Notes under the pieces: model-generated
What the model was told of the DNA's origin: nothing
Database searches by the model: none
What the model saw: the letters and a program-made list of their open reading frames with translations, nothing else
Made by a program: the position numbers and the translations under genes
Part shown: positions 35,773-44,630 of the stretch, piece by piece
How the letters are laid out: each line of letters opens with the position of its first letter
Position numbering within the stretch: the first letter of the stretch is position 1
NCBI RefSeq assembly: GCF_900103525.1
Contig: NZ_FNHN01000006.1
Location: 248,001 to 312,000, forward strand
From: Bacillus sp. OK048
GTDB lineage: Bacteria > Bacillota > Bacilli > Bacillales > Cytobacillaceae
Direction of reading: 5' to 3'
DNA length: 64,000 bases

Positions 35773-36480
35773 GTGAATTGGAATGTGGAAGAGGCAATGG
35801 ATCAATATATTCCATTGGTTCATAGAGTTGTAAGACATATGAAAAGGAGCCTATCGGATGCGGCGGATGAAAATGACCTCATTTCTTATGGAATGACAGG
35901 TTTATGGGATGCAGGCAAAAAGTTTGATCCTACACAAGGAATCAAATTTGAAACCTATGCGGCTCAGCGGATTCGCGGCGAAATTCTCGATGGAATACGA
36001 CAAAATGACCATGTATCCCGTACATTAAGAAAAAAAGAGAAGACCTTTCGGAATGCCTTGGACACATTAGAACAGTCCTATATGCGCCGTCCTACCCCGA
36101 AGGAAATCAGTGAACATATGGGGATAAGCATGAAAGAATATGAACAAACACAATTACAGCTATCCTTTATACATCAAGACTCATTAGACGAACCGAAAAG
36201 TTTAGAAGAAAATGCAGCAGTTCAGCAAATTGAGGACAACAAATCGATTAAGCAGGATGAATGGCTCGAGGCAAAGGAGCGAAAAAAAGCCTTAGCGGAA
36301 CTGATTGACACCTTGCCAGAAAGGGAAAAGCTCATTTTGGCACTCATATACTTCGAAAATTTAAGCTTCACAGACGTAAGTAAAGTTTTTGGATTACATA
36401 AATCCCGCATTTCACAGCTTCATAATCAGGCCATCAAACGATTACGTAAAACACTCGAGACAACGGGTGTAGAATGGTAA
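35773..36480 (+). CDS. sigD: RNA polymerase flagellar sigma factor SigD (FliA, sigma-28)
   Basis: 235 residues. Region 2 (DLISYGMTGLWDAGKKFDP, FETYAAQRIRGEILDGIRQND), region 3 and region 4 (LPEREKLILALIYFENLSFTDVSKVFGLHKSRISQLHNQAIKRLR) are intact. It reads the sigma-D-type promoters upstream of flgM, hag and fliD in this window; FlgM is its inhibitor. GTG start. The genes cheB-A-W-C-D that precede sigD in B. subtilis are absent. Confidence 0.95.
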   Translation: MNWNVEEAMDQYIPLVHRVVRHMKRSLSDAADENDLISYGMTGLWDAGKKFDPTQGIKFETYAAQRIRGEILDGIRQNDHVSRTLRKKEKTFRNALDTLEQSYMRRPTPKEISEHMGISMKEYEQTQLQLSFIHQDSLDEPKSLEENAAVQQIEDNKSIKQDEWLEAKERKKALAELIDTLPEREKLILALIYFENLSFTDVSKVFGLHKSRISQLHNQAIKRLRKTLETTGVEW

Positions 36481-36490
36481 AATGCTCTTT

Positions 36491-36531
36491 AAAAAGACGA
36501 TTCGTCTCCCCACGGATTGTCTTTTGTTTTT
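36491..36531 (+). terminator. Intrinsic terminator at the end of the flagellar operon
   Basis: A 10-bp stem with two G-U pairs (GACGATTCGT with ACGGATTGTC), extended by A and T runs and followed by TTTTGTTTTT, begins 11 bp after the sigD stop. Confidence 0.8.
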
Positions 36532-36576
36532 GGGTTGAAAATGGACATCACGGATAGACTCAATTTTGTAGGAGCA

Positions 36577-36622
36577 GTACGGTTTTTTGTAGAAAGTGTA
36601 TGCTTTCTCGGAGAACCTGTAC
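36577..36622 (+). other. Imperfect intergenic hairpin between sigD and the EamA transporter
   Basis: GTAC+GGTT (36577-36584) pairs with AACC+GTAC (36614-36622, one bulged base), and AGAAAG pairs with CTTTCT around a 6-nt loop. No known RNA family recognised. It overlaps a weak 61-codon reading frame that I do not trust. Confidence 0.3.
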
Positions 36623-36719
36623 TACATCAACTAGGCGCTGTTTTAGCTGGTTTTATCTCGGTGGAAAATTTGATAATTATAAATATACAATTATATTTAT
36701 AGTAAAAACTAGTTTTTAA

Positions 36720-36878
36720 TCCTTTGCTTTTAGTAAAACCGCAATTATAATAAGTCATATTGGTGTTCAGAATGTAGAACCTCGGTTGAGAGTTGATCCT
36801 CATACGGGAAAAGGGTTAGTTGATACTTCCTTTACATGGACTTCGAGTGTATTTCTCGTGCAATTAGAACAATCTTAG
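36720..36878 (+). pseudogene. Short start-less reading frame, possible gene remnant
   Basis: A 52-codon open stretch without a start codon, ending TAG at 36876, translates to a plausible protein-like tail (EPRLRVDPHTGKG, DTSFTWTSSVFLVQLEQS). Upstream lies a stop. It may be the 3' remnant of a lost gene; I do not recognise the family. The rest of 36532-36888 is AT-rich and unassigned. Confidence 0.3.
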
Positions 36879-36888
36879 GGGTGATTAA

Positions 36889-37770
36889 ATGCAAAAGTAT
36901 ATGGGAGAAATAGCCCTTTCGATTACAGCGATTATCTGGGGAAGTGGATTTGTTGTCAGTGCGATAGCCTTGGAACATTTTACACCCTATCAAATTTTGG
37001 CAATAAGATTTATCATTGGGGCCATCATTTTAAGTGTTATCTTTCATAAACGACTGAAAAATATTAAAAAAGCTACTATTATCCAAGGTGTTATCATTGG
37101 TATCTTTTTATATTTGGCCTTTGCGCTCCAAACCGTGGGACTCCAATATACGACACCATCTAAAAATGCCTTCTTAACGGCCGTTAATGTTGTAATTGTA
37201 CCGTTTATTGCATTTGTAATGTATAAGCGAAAAATCGATATTTATGAACTAACGGGCGCTGTTTTAGCGATGATTGGTGTTGGCGTATTGTCACTTAAGC
37301 TTTCCGCTGGTGTCAATATCGGGGATTTGTTGACACTTGGCTGTGCATTTGGCTTTGCTTTTCATATTTTCTATACGGCAAAATATGTAAAGGATTCGGA
37401 CCCTGTCTTATTAACACTCATTCAAATGATGACAGCTGCAATCATTGGAGTAATCGTTGTCTTATTCAAAGGAGAAACATCCTTTGCGGTCCAAAGGGAA
37501 GGTGTACTATCTCTTTTATACTTGGGTGTTTTTTCAACAACGATTGCATTTTTATTACAAACCGTTGCACAGAAAATGATAACCGAAACAAAGGCAGCGA
37601 TTATTCTTTCGACAGAATCATTTTGGGGAATGGTATTTTCCGTTGCGATTTTAAATGAAACGATGACGATAAAGATGGTGCTTGGTGCGATTCTGATTCT
37701 TGTTGCCATCATCATATCAGAAACAAAGTTACCTTTTTTTAAAAATAATAAATTAAAGGAATTAACCTAA
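36889..37770 (+). CDS. EamA/DMT-family membrane transporter
   Basis: 293 residues, about ten membrane helices in two EamA repeats (roughly 1-140 and 145-285). Motifs: IIWGSGFVVSAIALEHFTPYQILAIRF and the second-half ILSTESFWGMVFSVAILNE. Drug/metabolite transporter superfamily; probably a metabolite exporter of unknown substrate. GGGGTGAT upstream. It follows the flagellar block but is separated by a terminator; no functional link apparent. Confidence 0.88.
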   Translation: MQKYMGEIALSITAIIWGSGFVVSAIALEHFTPYQILAIRFIIGAIILSVIFHKRLKNIKKATIIQGVIIGIFLYLAFALQTVGLQYTTPSKNAFLTAVNVVIVPFIAFVMYKRKIDIYELTGAVLAMIGVGVLSLKLSAGVNIGDLLTLGCAFGFAFHIFYTAKYVKDSDPVLLTLIQMMTAAIIGVIVVLFKGETSFAVQREGVLSLLYLGVFSTTIAFLLQTVAQKMITETKAAIILSTESFWGMVFSVAILNETMTIKMVLGAILILVAIIISETKLPFFKNNKLKELT

Positions 37771-37814
37771 GCAGACAGAGAGAAACGGAAAAAATAGCGG
37801 GTTTTATGAAAGAA

Positions 37815-37860
37815 AGCGTAGAAGACATCGAAATAGATGTCCACTACGCTTTTTATTTTT
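37815..37860. terminator. Bidirectional terminator between convergent genes
   Basis: AGCGTAG and GACATC pair with GATGTC and CTACGCT around GAAATA with a T-rich tail on the plus strand; it lies between convergent stops. Confidence 0.8.
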
Positions 37861-37867
37861 TATATTC

Positions 37868-38512
37868 TTAATGAAATCTCGCTGATTCTATATGTTCTTT
37901 CTTATCTTCTACCTTTTTATAGGAGCGTAATGCAGCAATCATGATGAATAAAGCCAACAAGCTCACACTGAAGAAGGGGATAATGCCTGGAATAAAGATA
38001 GAGACAAAGTATATGAACATCACTCCCGAAATCATCGTAATCGTATTCAGTGGATTCAAAATCATAATAATAAAGGAGTTTTTGAAGAGCTGAACAATTT
38101 TTAAATTGAAATGGATATAAGTTGGAATAATATAAAGAACCGTCAGGCAAAAAATAAAAGCTAAAATAAGCAGTGGATAATAGAAAATATGCAGAAACGG
38201 ATTTGTCGATTCTTGGACAAACTGTATATCCAAATAAAATATGACAAAGATCAGGGCAATACTCCAACCGATTCTATTACTTTTCCAAAAATCCTTTTTG
38301 TAAAAGCTCCAAAAGGTTGTAAAAATTGAAGCTTCCTCTTTATTTTGAAGTAAAAGTCGAATGACAGAAAATAATGCAAAGGTTGCTGGAAAGAAACCGC
38401 CAATTATTATTCCTAAGATAGTAAATAAAATCCATAGGATATTTAAATAGGCCAATTTCATAGCCCAATCAGACAATTTATAGATAAACCCCAACGTTCC
38501 ATTCGTATGCAT
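37868..38512 (-). CDS. YesL family (DUF624) membrane protein
   Basis: 214 residues with about five or six membrane helices; the opening KLSDWAMKLAYLNILWILFTILGIIIGGFFPATFALFSVIR fits DUF624/YesL. In Bacillus yesL is found with yesM-yesN and sugar ABC genes, and this gene is divergent from exactly such a locus. Molecular function unknown; an accessory to sugar uptake is often assumed. Confidence 0.85.
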   Translation of the reverse strand: MHTNGTLGFIYKLSDWAMKLAYLNILWILFTILGIIIGGFFPATFALFSVIRLLLQNKEEASIFTTFWSFYKKDFWKSNRIGWSIALIFVIFYLDIQFVQESTNPFLHIFYYPLLILAFIFCLTVLYIIPTYIHFNLKIVQLFKNSFIIMILNPLNTITMISGVMFIYFVSIFIPGIIPFFSVSLLALFIMIAALRSYKKVEDKKEHIESARFH

Positions 38513-38584
38513 TTTATCCCACCTTTCTAGGTACTAATTCATTATACTGACTTTCTTTTGGTCTATCAATAACACTCCATAAGA

Positions 38585-38599
38585 GGTAAATATATTACC
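38585..38599. promoter_or_regulatory. Inverted repeat in the yesL/ABC divergent promoter region
   Basis: GGTAA-N5-TTACC, with a further GGTAA half-site at 38606, about 40 bp upstream of a TATAAT at 38646 that lacks a good -35. It may be the site of the YesN/AraC-type regulator encoded in the locus; inferred only from position. Confidence 0.35.
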
Positions 38600-38677
38600 A
38601 AACAGGTAAACAAAGTGCATTTTCGTTTGAAAATTATGAAACTATAATAAATAGTATCAGGGGGTGAAAGAGAAGCT

Positions 38678-39625
38678 ATGGATAATCAAACTACTATATC
38701 CACAGTTATTAAAAGTAAAAAAAAGAGTACAAGTAATAGAGTGCGCTTTCATAAATGGAGAGAATCTTTACCGGGTTATGTATTTATAGCTCCTATGGTA
38801 ATCGGAAGCTCTATCTTAATTCTTTATCCGATTATTGCTTCCTTTGTGTTAAGTTTAACAGACTGGAATTTTGTTTCAGGTTTTGAGGGTGCTAATTTTG
38901 TAGGTCTCGAAAATTTCATTACACTATTTCAAGATAAGGTATTTTTGAAAGGGCTTACGAATAACTTTCTTTTACTGTTGGTCGTTCCAATTGGTTTATT
39001 CCTATCATTACTTCTTGCAGTTTTTATTAACAAGAAAATCTATTTAAAAGAGACTTTCAAGGTTATTTATTTTCTGCCGTATATTTCAAGTACAGTCGCT
39101 GTAGCATTGGTTTTCCAAGTATTATTCCATCCGTCAGCCGGACCGATTAATCAATTCTTAATGGCACTAGGAATTTCCAATCCGCCGCAGTGGATTGCGG
39201 ATGTCAGCTGGGCATTGCCATCTGTTATGATCATTATCATTTGGACACAAATCGGCTTCCAATTGATTCTATATCTTGCAGCACTACAAAATATTCCAAA
39301 AGAGTTATATGAGGCAGCAGAGATTGATGGAGCGTCGGCTTGGTATCAATTTAGAAAGATTACCGTGCCACTTGTAACGCCGACCACCTTTTTACTGCTC
39401 ATCCAAGGAATCGTCCACACGTTCAAAGTATTTGATTTGATCAAGGTTTTAACCAACGGGGGACCCGCAAATTCAACGACCATACCTGTTTTTTACCTCT
39501 ACCAACAAGGGTTTGAAGAGTTAAAAACTGGTTATGCTTCAGCCATCGCTGTTGTGTTATTCATTATCTTGATTGCGTTTACAGTCATTCAATGGTTTGG
39601 CCAGAAAAAATGGGTTAATTATTAA
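38678..39625 (+). CDS. Carbohydrate ABC transporter permease (MalF/UgpA type)
   Basis: 315 residues, six membrane helices, EAA loop ELYEAAEIDGASAWYQFRKITVPLVTPT near residues 212-240. Partner of the next permease and the lipoprotein; no ATPase gene in the locus, so a shared ATPase (MsmX-type) is likely. GGGGTGAAAGAG upstream of ATG. Confidence 0.92.
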   Translation: MDNQTTISTVIKSKKKSTSNRVRFHKWRESLPGYVFIAPMVIGSSILILYPIIASFVLSLTDWNFVSGFEGANFVGLENFITLFQDKVFLKGLTNNFLLLLVVPIGLFLSLLLAVFINKKIYLKETFKVIYFLPYISSTVAVALVFQVLFHPSAGPINQFLMALGISNPPQWIADVSWALPSVMIIIIWTQIGFQLILYLAALQNIPKELYEAAEIDGASAWYQFRKITVPLVTPTTFLLLIQGIVHTFKVFDLIKVLTNGGPANSTTIPVFYLYQQGFEELKTGYASAIAVVLFIILIAFTVIQWFGQKKWVNY

Positions 39626-39653
39626 TGAGTTTATTTCGAAAAGGAGGGGTTAG

Positions 39654-40496
39654 ATGGAACAGATTATAAAAAAGTTGGATTTTCGCAAAATCCTAACAAC
39701 TGTCCTAGTTGGAATTTGTGGAATTGTATTTTTGTTACCATTTATTTGGATGGCATCATCCTCCTTTAAATTAGAGGGAGATGTATTAAAATACCCAATC
39801 GAATGGATTCCCTCTGTATGGAATGCAGTCGAAAATTACAGTGAAGTTTGGTTTGGCGAGAAACCGTTTGCATTATTTTATTGGAACTCCATTAAAATAG
39901 CGGTTCTTACGACGATCCTCTCTGTTGCAGTTTCCAGTGTAGCGGCCTATGCCTTTGCAAAGATAAATTTTAAGGGAAGGGATTTCCTTTTTATGGTGGT
40001 CCTCGCTACCTATATGGTTCCACCTCAAGCTATAGTCGTACCGCAGTACCTTTTGTATTCAGAGGCAGGGTTAATTGATACACACCAAGGATTAATTTTA
40101 CTAAATAGTTTTAGTGCATTTGGAACCTTTATGCTAAGGCAGTTTTTTATGGGAATTAATGATGAAATCATAGAATCAGCAAAAATGGATGGTGCAGGCC
40201 ATTTTAGGAGCTTTTTTAGTATAGCACTTCCATTAGTTCGCCCAGCGATTGCTACTTATGCAATTCTGCGTTTCATTTGGACATGGAATGATTATCAAAA
40301 TCCACTCATCTTCTTACGGACCGAATCCCTGTATACGATTCAAATCGGTATTCAGCAGTTTGCAGATGCACATGGATCTATCTATTCCTTAATGATGGCA
40401 GCTGCCGTTTCTGCAATCGTACCATTGTTAATTGTATTTATCATTGGACAAAAACAAGTGATTGAAGGTCTCTCTATGGGAAGTGTAAAAGGGTAG
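39654..40496 (+). CDS. Carbohydrate ABC transporter permease (MalG/UgpE type)
   Basis: 280 residues, six membrane helices, EAA-type loop EIIESAKMDGAGHFRSFFSIALPLVRP. Second permease of the importer. AAAGGAGGGG precedes the ATG. The 28-bp gap from the preceding gene supports one operon. Confidence 0.92.
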   Translation: MEQIIKKLDFRKILTTVLVGICGIVFLLPFIWMASSSFKLEGDVLKYPIEWIPSVWNAVENYSEVWFGEKPFALFYWNSIKIAVLTTILSVAVSSVAAYAFAKINFKGRDFLFMVVLATYMVPPQAIVVPQYLLYSEAGLIDTHQGLILLNSFSAFGTFMLRQFFMGINDEIIESAKMDGAGHFRSFFSIALPLVRPAIATYAILRFIWTWNDYQNPLIFLRTESLYTIQIGIQQFADAHGSIYSLMMAAAVSAIVPLLIVFIIGQKQVIEGLSMGSVKG

Positions 40497-40562
40497 AGCG
40501 GTCGAAAGTATGTGAATTTTTTTACAAAGTAAAATGGCTAGTATAAAAAAGGGGGAGAAAAA

Positions 40563-41888
40563 ATGAAACGTAATTGGTTTATACTGATGATTAGTGTGTT
40601 GATGGTCCTTGTGTTAGCAGCATGTGGGAACAAGGAAGATGCAAATAGCAGCAGTAAAGAGAAGAAGAATGAAGATGTAACGTTAAAGTTCTATACATGG
40701 ATTAATGAAGAGAATGGGAATTGGAAAAAGTCCGTTGAGGCATTTGAAAAAGAACATCCTGGCATTAAGGTCGATGTTAATGTGCTTGTTGAAAACATGA
40801 ATTCCGCAGATTATTACAAAAAATTGGATTTAATTGCAGCCTCTGGAGACACAATGGATGTCATCATGCTATCGAATTCTAGATTTCTATCTCAAAGGGC
40901 ATCCGTCGGAATGATCGAGCCATTAAACAAATATATGGATGATGAGAAGTTAAAGATAGAAGAAGAATATGATATGAGTGCATCACCCGCGTCTGCTGAA
41001 GGTGAATACTACGGACTGCCAAGTAAATTTAATAAGTACCTGGTTATGCTGAACAAAGATCATTTGGATAAAGCAGGCTTGGAGGTTCCAACAGATTGGA
41101 CTTGGGATGAGTATAAAGAATACGCTAAAAAATTAACAACGAAAGACCACTTTGGTTCATACCTTCACACTTGGCCGCATCAACATCATACGATGAAATT
41201 GTTAAGTCAAACAGAAGGAACACAGCTGTTAAAAGAAGATGGTTCTTCTAATATGGATGATTCCATGGTCAAAGCTTCATTGAAATTACGTTATGAATTA
41301 GAAAAAGAAGATAAAACTTCTGTACCATATACGGATATTATTTCGCAAAAGCTTGATTATCGCCAACAGTTTTTCTCTCAACAAGCAAGTATGGTTCCGA
41401 TTACTAGTTATATGGTTACAGAATGGGGCGGATTTACGCCAGAATTTCCTATCACATGGGCACCATGGCCAAAGAATAGTGAGAGTGATTCATTAAATGC
41501 CTTTACTACAGCAGATATTATGTCCATCAGCAAAAAATCAGAGCATAAAGATGCAGCATATGAATTTATTCGCTGGATGACAACAGAAGGGATGCTTGTA
41601 CAGAATAAATCAATCCCTGCATGGAAACAAATTGATTTGAATGACGTATTGAAAAACCTAGCAGCTAATACCACCAATCCTGATGCAGTTGATATTGAGG
41701 CTCTAACCTATGTATTAGGCAATACCATTTCATCCAAACAATTCCTTCCTGCATCCTATTTAACGGAAGCTTATAATGCCTTTAATGTGGAAGCTGAATT
41801 GTATTTGTTAGGTGAACAAGATTTAGAAACAACAGCGAAAAAAGCCAAACAAAGCGTGCAAGGTGTCATTGACGCCAATAAAAAATAA
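40563..41888 (+). CDS. Sugar ABC transporter substrate-binding lipoprotein
   Basis: 441 residues. Signal peptide with lipobox LAAC (C21), then family 1 extracellular solute-binding fold (LKFYTWINEENGNWKKSVEAFEKEHPGIKVDV, and GEYYGLPSKFNKYLVMLNKDHLDKAGLEVPTDWTWDEY). Delivers an oligosaccharide to the two permeases; substrate unknown but probably a product related to the family 2 glycosidase nearby. Usually highly expressed relative to the permeases; a hairpin follows. Confidence 0.92.
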   Translation: MKRNWFILMISVLMVLVLAACGNKEDANSSSKEKKNEDVTLKFYTWINEENGNWKKSVEAFEKEHPGIKVDVNVLVENMNSADYYKKLDLIAASGDTMDVIMLSNSRFLSQRASVGMIEPLNKYMDDEKLKIEEEYDMSASPASAEGEYYGLPSKFNKYLVMLNKDHLDKAGLEVPTDWTWDEYKEYAKKLTTKDHFGSYLHTWPHQHHTMKLLSQTEGTQLLKEDGSSNMDDSMVKASLKLRYELEKEDKTSVPYTDIISQKLDYRQQFFSQQASMVPITSYMVTEWGGFTPEFPITWAPWPKNSESDSLNAFTTADIMSISKKSEHKDAAYEFIRWMTTEGMLVQNKSIPAWKQIDLNDVLKNLAANTTNPDAVDIEALTYVLGNTISSKQFLPASYLTEAYNAFNVEAELYLLGEQDLETTAKKAKQSVQGVIDANKK

Positions 41889-41919
41889 ATTTGTTTCGTT
41901 TATGAACTTTTTATAAAAT

Positions 41920-41945
41920 AGAGAGAGACAGCGATCTCTCTTTAT
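41920..41945 (+). terminator. Weak hairpin between binding-protein and kinase genes
   Basis: AGAGAGA pairs with TCTCTCT around about 8 nt, followed by TTATT. Likely a partial terminator or mRNA end stabiliser for the upstream gene. Confidence 0.5.
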
Positions 41946-42008
41946 TAACTTTTATAGAGTCATTCCTACTAACTACATTTAAACATCCTTGAGGAGGGAT
42001 AGGCAACT

Positions 42009-43823
42009 ATGAAATGGATGTCACACATCGTCGGCAGTCTGCCGCTAAGAAGGCGTTTAATCATCGCATCTGTTATTTGTCTACTCCTGCCCTCTATGAT
42101 GAACTTTTTGCTATCCAATAAGTTAATCAAAAATAGATTGGTTCAGCAAGCGGCGAATCAATCAGAAGATACCCTACAAAGTCTTAATTTAGATATTTCA
42201 AAATGCTTTGATGAAATGTTACATTTGACTAATTATATCCAATTTGACAATGACATTAATGCGGTCTTAAAACAAAATTTAAACAGAAACCAGATTACCC
42301 CAGAGTTAAAAGCCCTAAACACAATTGAAATAACAAGGAGTTTGCAAGGTGTAACGAATTTTTTAAATCCTTCTTATTTGACGATTCTAACAAATGGCGA
42401 TTACTCTTACACGAATTATTCTAATTATGGTCATAATCCTGAGCTTTTCTTGCAGGAAGAATGGTATAAAAAATTGAATGATGAAAACGAATATGGAACC
42501 TACTGGATAGGCGTTCATCCGACCTATATCCTTTCTGAAAAAAAAGTGAATCCTTATTTAATTTCGATTGCAAGAGTATTAAGACTGTCTGAAACATCAA
42601 AGGCAATTACCTTGATTAGTATTAATGAAACACAAATAAGCTCCCTTTTTAAACAAATTGCCTTAGATGAAGGACAGGAATTAATGCTGCTTAATTCTGA
42701 TGGGGTTATTTTAGCTCATAATAATGCAAGCCAAATACAAAAGAAAATCTCCTTTAAGGAAAAAAATAGAAACGAAAACGATGATGCTAGTATTGTACAC
42801 TATAAGAATAAAGATTATCTGATGGTCAGCTATCCTTTTTCCTATGCAGATTGGACGCTGGTCAGCATGGTTCCATATGAAAATGCGATTGGAACCATTA
42901 ATCAGGTGACAGAGAATACTTTGGTTTTGCAGCTAGTTTTTTTCCTTGTTTTTCTTATCATTCTTGTCATACTTGTTAAAAGGCTGACCAAACCTGTTAC
43001 TCGATTAAGCTCCGTAATGAAGGAAGTTGAAAATGGAAACTTGAAACTTCGTTCAGGAATTAAAGGCGAGGGTGATATTGAGCAATTAGGTTATTCATTG
43101 GACAAAATGATGGATCAAATAGAAAACATGATAGAACAAATCAAAGAAGAAGAAAATAGTAAGCGTAAAGCAGAGCTGGAAATGCTCCAGGCGCAAATTA
43201 ACCCTCATTTTTTATTCAATATTTTAAATTCCCTCCGGTTAAAAATATTGATAGATGGAAATGAAGAAATTGCTAAATTGATTCAGTCACTTTCCTTGCT
43301 GTTACGGATGACCATTAATAGAAATAATGAGTTTATCCCATTAGAGAAAGAAATCGAAGTGATTGAACATTATATTAAATTAATGAATTTTAGAGGCAAG
43401 TATAATTTTGAAATCAAAAAAGAATGTGAACTCAACACATTCGTGGAAAAAGTCCCTCGATTTTTCCTTCAGCCAATCATTGAGAATTCCATTATTCATG
43501 GCTATAAACAAAAGAGTGGAGTTATTCTAATCTCCACATGGATGGAAGATGGATTTTTGCTGATACAGGTTAAGGACAATGGGAAAGGGTTCCTTCCGGA
43601 AGATTTGGAGATATTAAAGAGAACACTTTTAACGACAAAGTCAAAGAACAGGTTAAATAAGAATAAATCCTCGTTTACCGGTATCGGCATAACGAATGTC
43701 TATCAACGGATGTTACTAATTTATGGTGAGAAATTCCATATGGAAATAGAGAATCAACCAGTAGGCGGAGCCATCATTACCTTTTATATACCAAGGAACC
43801 AGGAGGAATCGGAAAATGTATAA
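42009..43823 (+). CDS. Sensor histidine kinase, YesM type
   Basis: 604 residues: membrane helix near 16-36, extracellular dCache-like sensor, second helix near 300-322, HAMP (about 323-375), and a HisKA_7TM/LytS-type kinase domain with phospho-acceptor H400 in QINPHFLFNILNSLR and ATPase motifs VKDNGKGF and GIGITNVYQR. Probably senses extracellular sugar, perhaps through the binding protein, and phosphorylates the response regulator. Overlaps it by 8 bp. Confidence 0.92.
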   Translation: MKWMSHIVGSLPLRRRLIIASVICLLLPSMMNFLLSNKLIKNRLVQQAANQSEDTLQSLNLDISKCFDEMLHLTNYIQFDNDINAVLKQNLNRNQITPELKALNTIEITRSLQGVTNFLNPSYLTILTNGDYSYTNYSNYGHNPELFLQEEWYKKLNDENEYGTYWIGVHPTYILSEKKVNPYLISIARVLRLSETSKAITLISINETQISSLFKQIALDEGQELMLLNSDGVILAHNNASQIQKKISFKEKNRNENDDASIVHYKNKDYLMVSYPFSYADWTLVSMVPYENAIGTINQVTENTLVLQLVFFLVFLIILVILVKRLTKPVTRLSSVMKEVENGNLKLRSGIKGEGDIEQLGYSLDKMMDQIENMIEQIKEEENSKRKAELEMLQAQINPHFLFNILNSLRLKILIDGNEEIAKLIQSLSLLLRMTINRNNEFIPLEKEIEVIEHYIKLMNFRGKYNFEIKKECELNTFVEKVPRFFLQPIIENSIIHGYKQKSGVILISTWMEDGFLLIQVKDNGKGFLPEDLEILKRTLLTTKSKNRLNKNKSSFTGIGITNVYQRMLLIYGEKFHMEIENQPVGGAIITFYIPRNQEESENV

Positions 43824-44586
43824 AGTGATTCTCGTTGATGATGACTATCATGTTTTAGAATTTCTAGATTCAAAGATTCCGTGGGGAGATTTAGGGTTTA
43901 CTGTCATGGGTCTCTATCAGGATGGCGAACAGGCGCTTGAATCGATGGGTGAGGAATATCCCGACGTGATCATTACAGATATTGGTATGCCAATCATGAA
44001 CGGGATAGATTTAGTAAAAAATGCCAAAAATTTGAATTTGAATTTTCATTCTATCATCTTAACCTGCCATGATGATTTTTCTTATGTGCAGCAAGCTCTG
44101 AGGTTGAATTCCTTTGATTATATCTTAAAAGAAACGATTGATACGGATAGTTTAAGGGATATATTACTGAAATTAAAGGAAAAACTTGATAAACAAAAAG
44201 AAGATAGAATGCTAATAGCGGGTTTGGAAAAAGTTCAAAGAGCGATTAAGAATATCCATGATCAGCCAAAAAATGCAGAAATCCTTCGTGCTCAAGAATA
44301 TGTGTTAATGAATTTAGATAAAAAAATTACATTAGGAGAGGTCGCAGACCATCTTCATTTGAACCCGAGTTATTTTAGCAGATTATACAAAAAAAGCACC
44401 AATGAAAACTTTTTTGATTATGTGAATCGAGCAAAAATGGAGAAAGCCAAAGAATTAATCGAGACTAGCAATGAGCCGATTGAAAATATCGCTTATCGAT
44501 TAGGCTTTGAAAGCAAAAGTTACTTTTTAAGAACCTTTAAAAAATATTTTGGATTACCTCCAAAATTATATAAATTGTCACAGTAA
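43816..44586 (+). CDS. AraC-type response regulator, YesN type
   Basis: 256 residues. Receiver domain with D55 in DVIITDIGMPIMNG, then an AraC/XylS double helix-turn-helix at about 160-254 (LGEVADHLHLNPSYFSRLYKK, PIENIAYRLGFESKSYFLRTFKKYFG). Likely activates the ABC and glycosidase genes. Start overlaps the kinase stop. Confidence 0.93.
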   Translation: MYKVILVDDDYHVLEFLDSKIPWGDLGFTVMGLYQDGEQALESMGEEYPDVIITDIGMPIMNGIDLVKNAKNLNLNFHSIILTCHDDFSYVQQALRLNSFDYILKETIDTDSLRDILLKLKEKLDKQKEDRMLIAGLEKVQRAIKNIHDQPKNAEILRAQEYVLMNLDKKITLGEVADHLHLNPSYFSRLYKKSTNENFFDYVNRAKMEKAKELIETSNEPIENIAYRLGFESKSYFLRTFKKYFGLPPKLYKLSQ

Positions 44587-44630
44587 AAATTCGTGGATTA
44601 AAAGTTTGTGAACTAGGTGGGGATATAGTT

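Noticed and set aside
20413-36480. Non-flagellar type III secretion (injectisome) system
   Set aside because: Presence of hag, hook, FliG/FliM, FlgM and SigD shows a flagellum.
36517-36702. 61-codon plus-strand frame after sigD
   Set aside because: Starts inside the sigD terminator, has no Shine-Dalgarno site and spans a hairpin.
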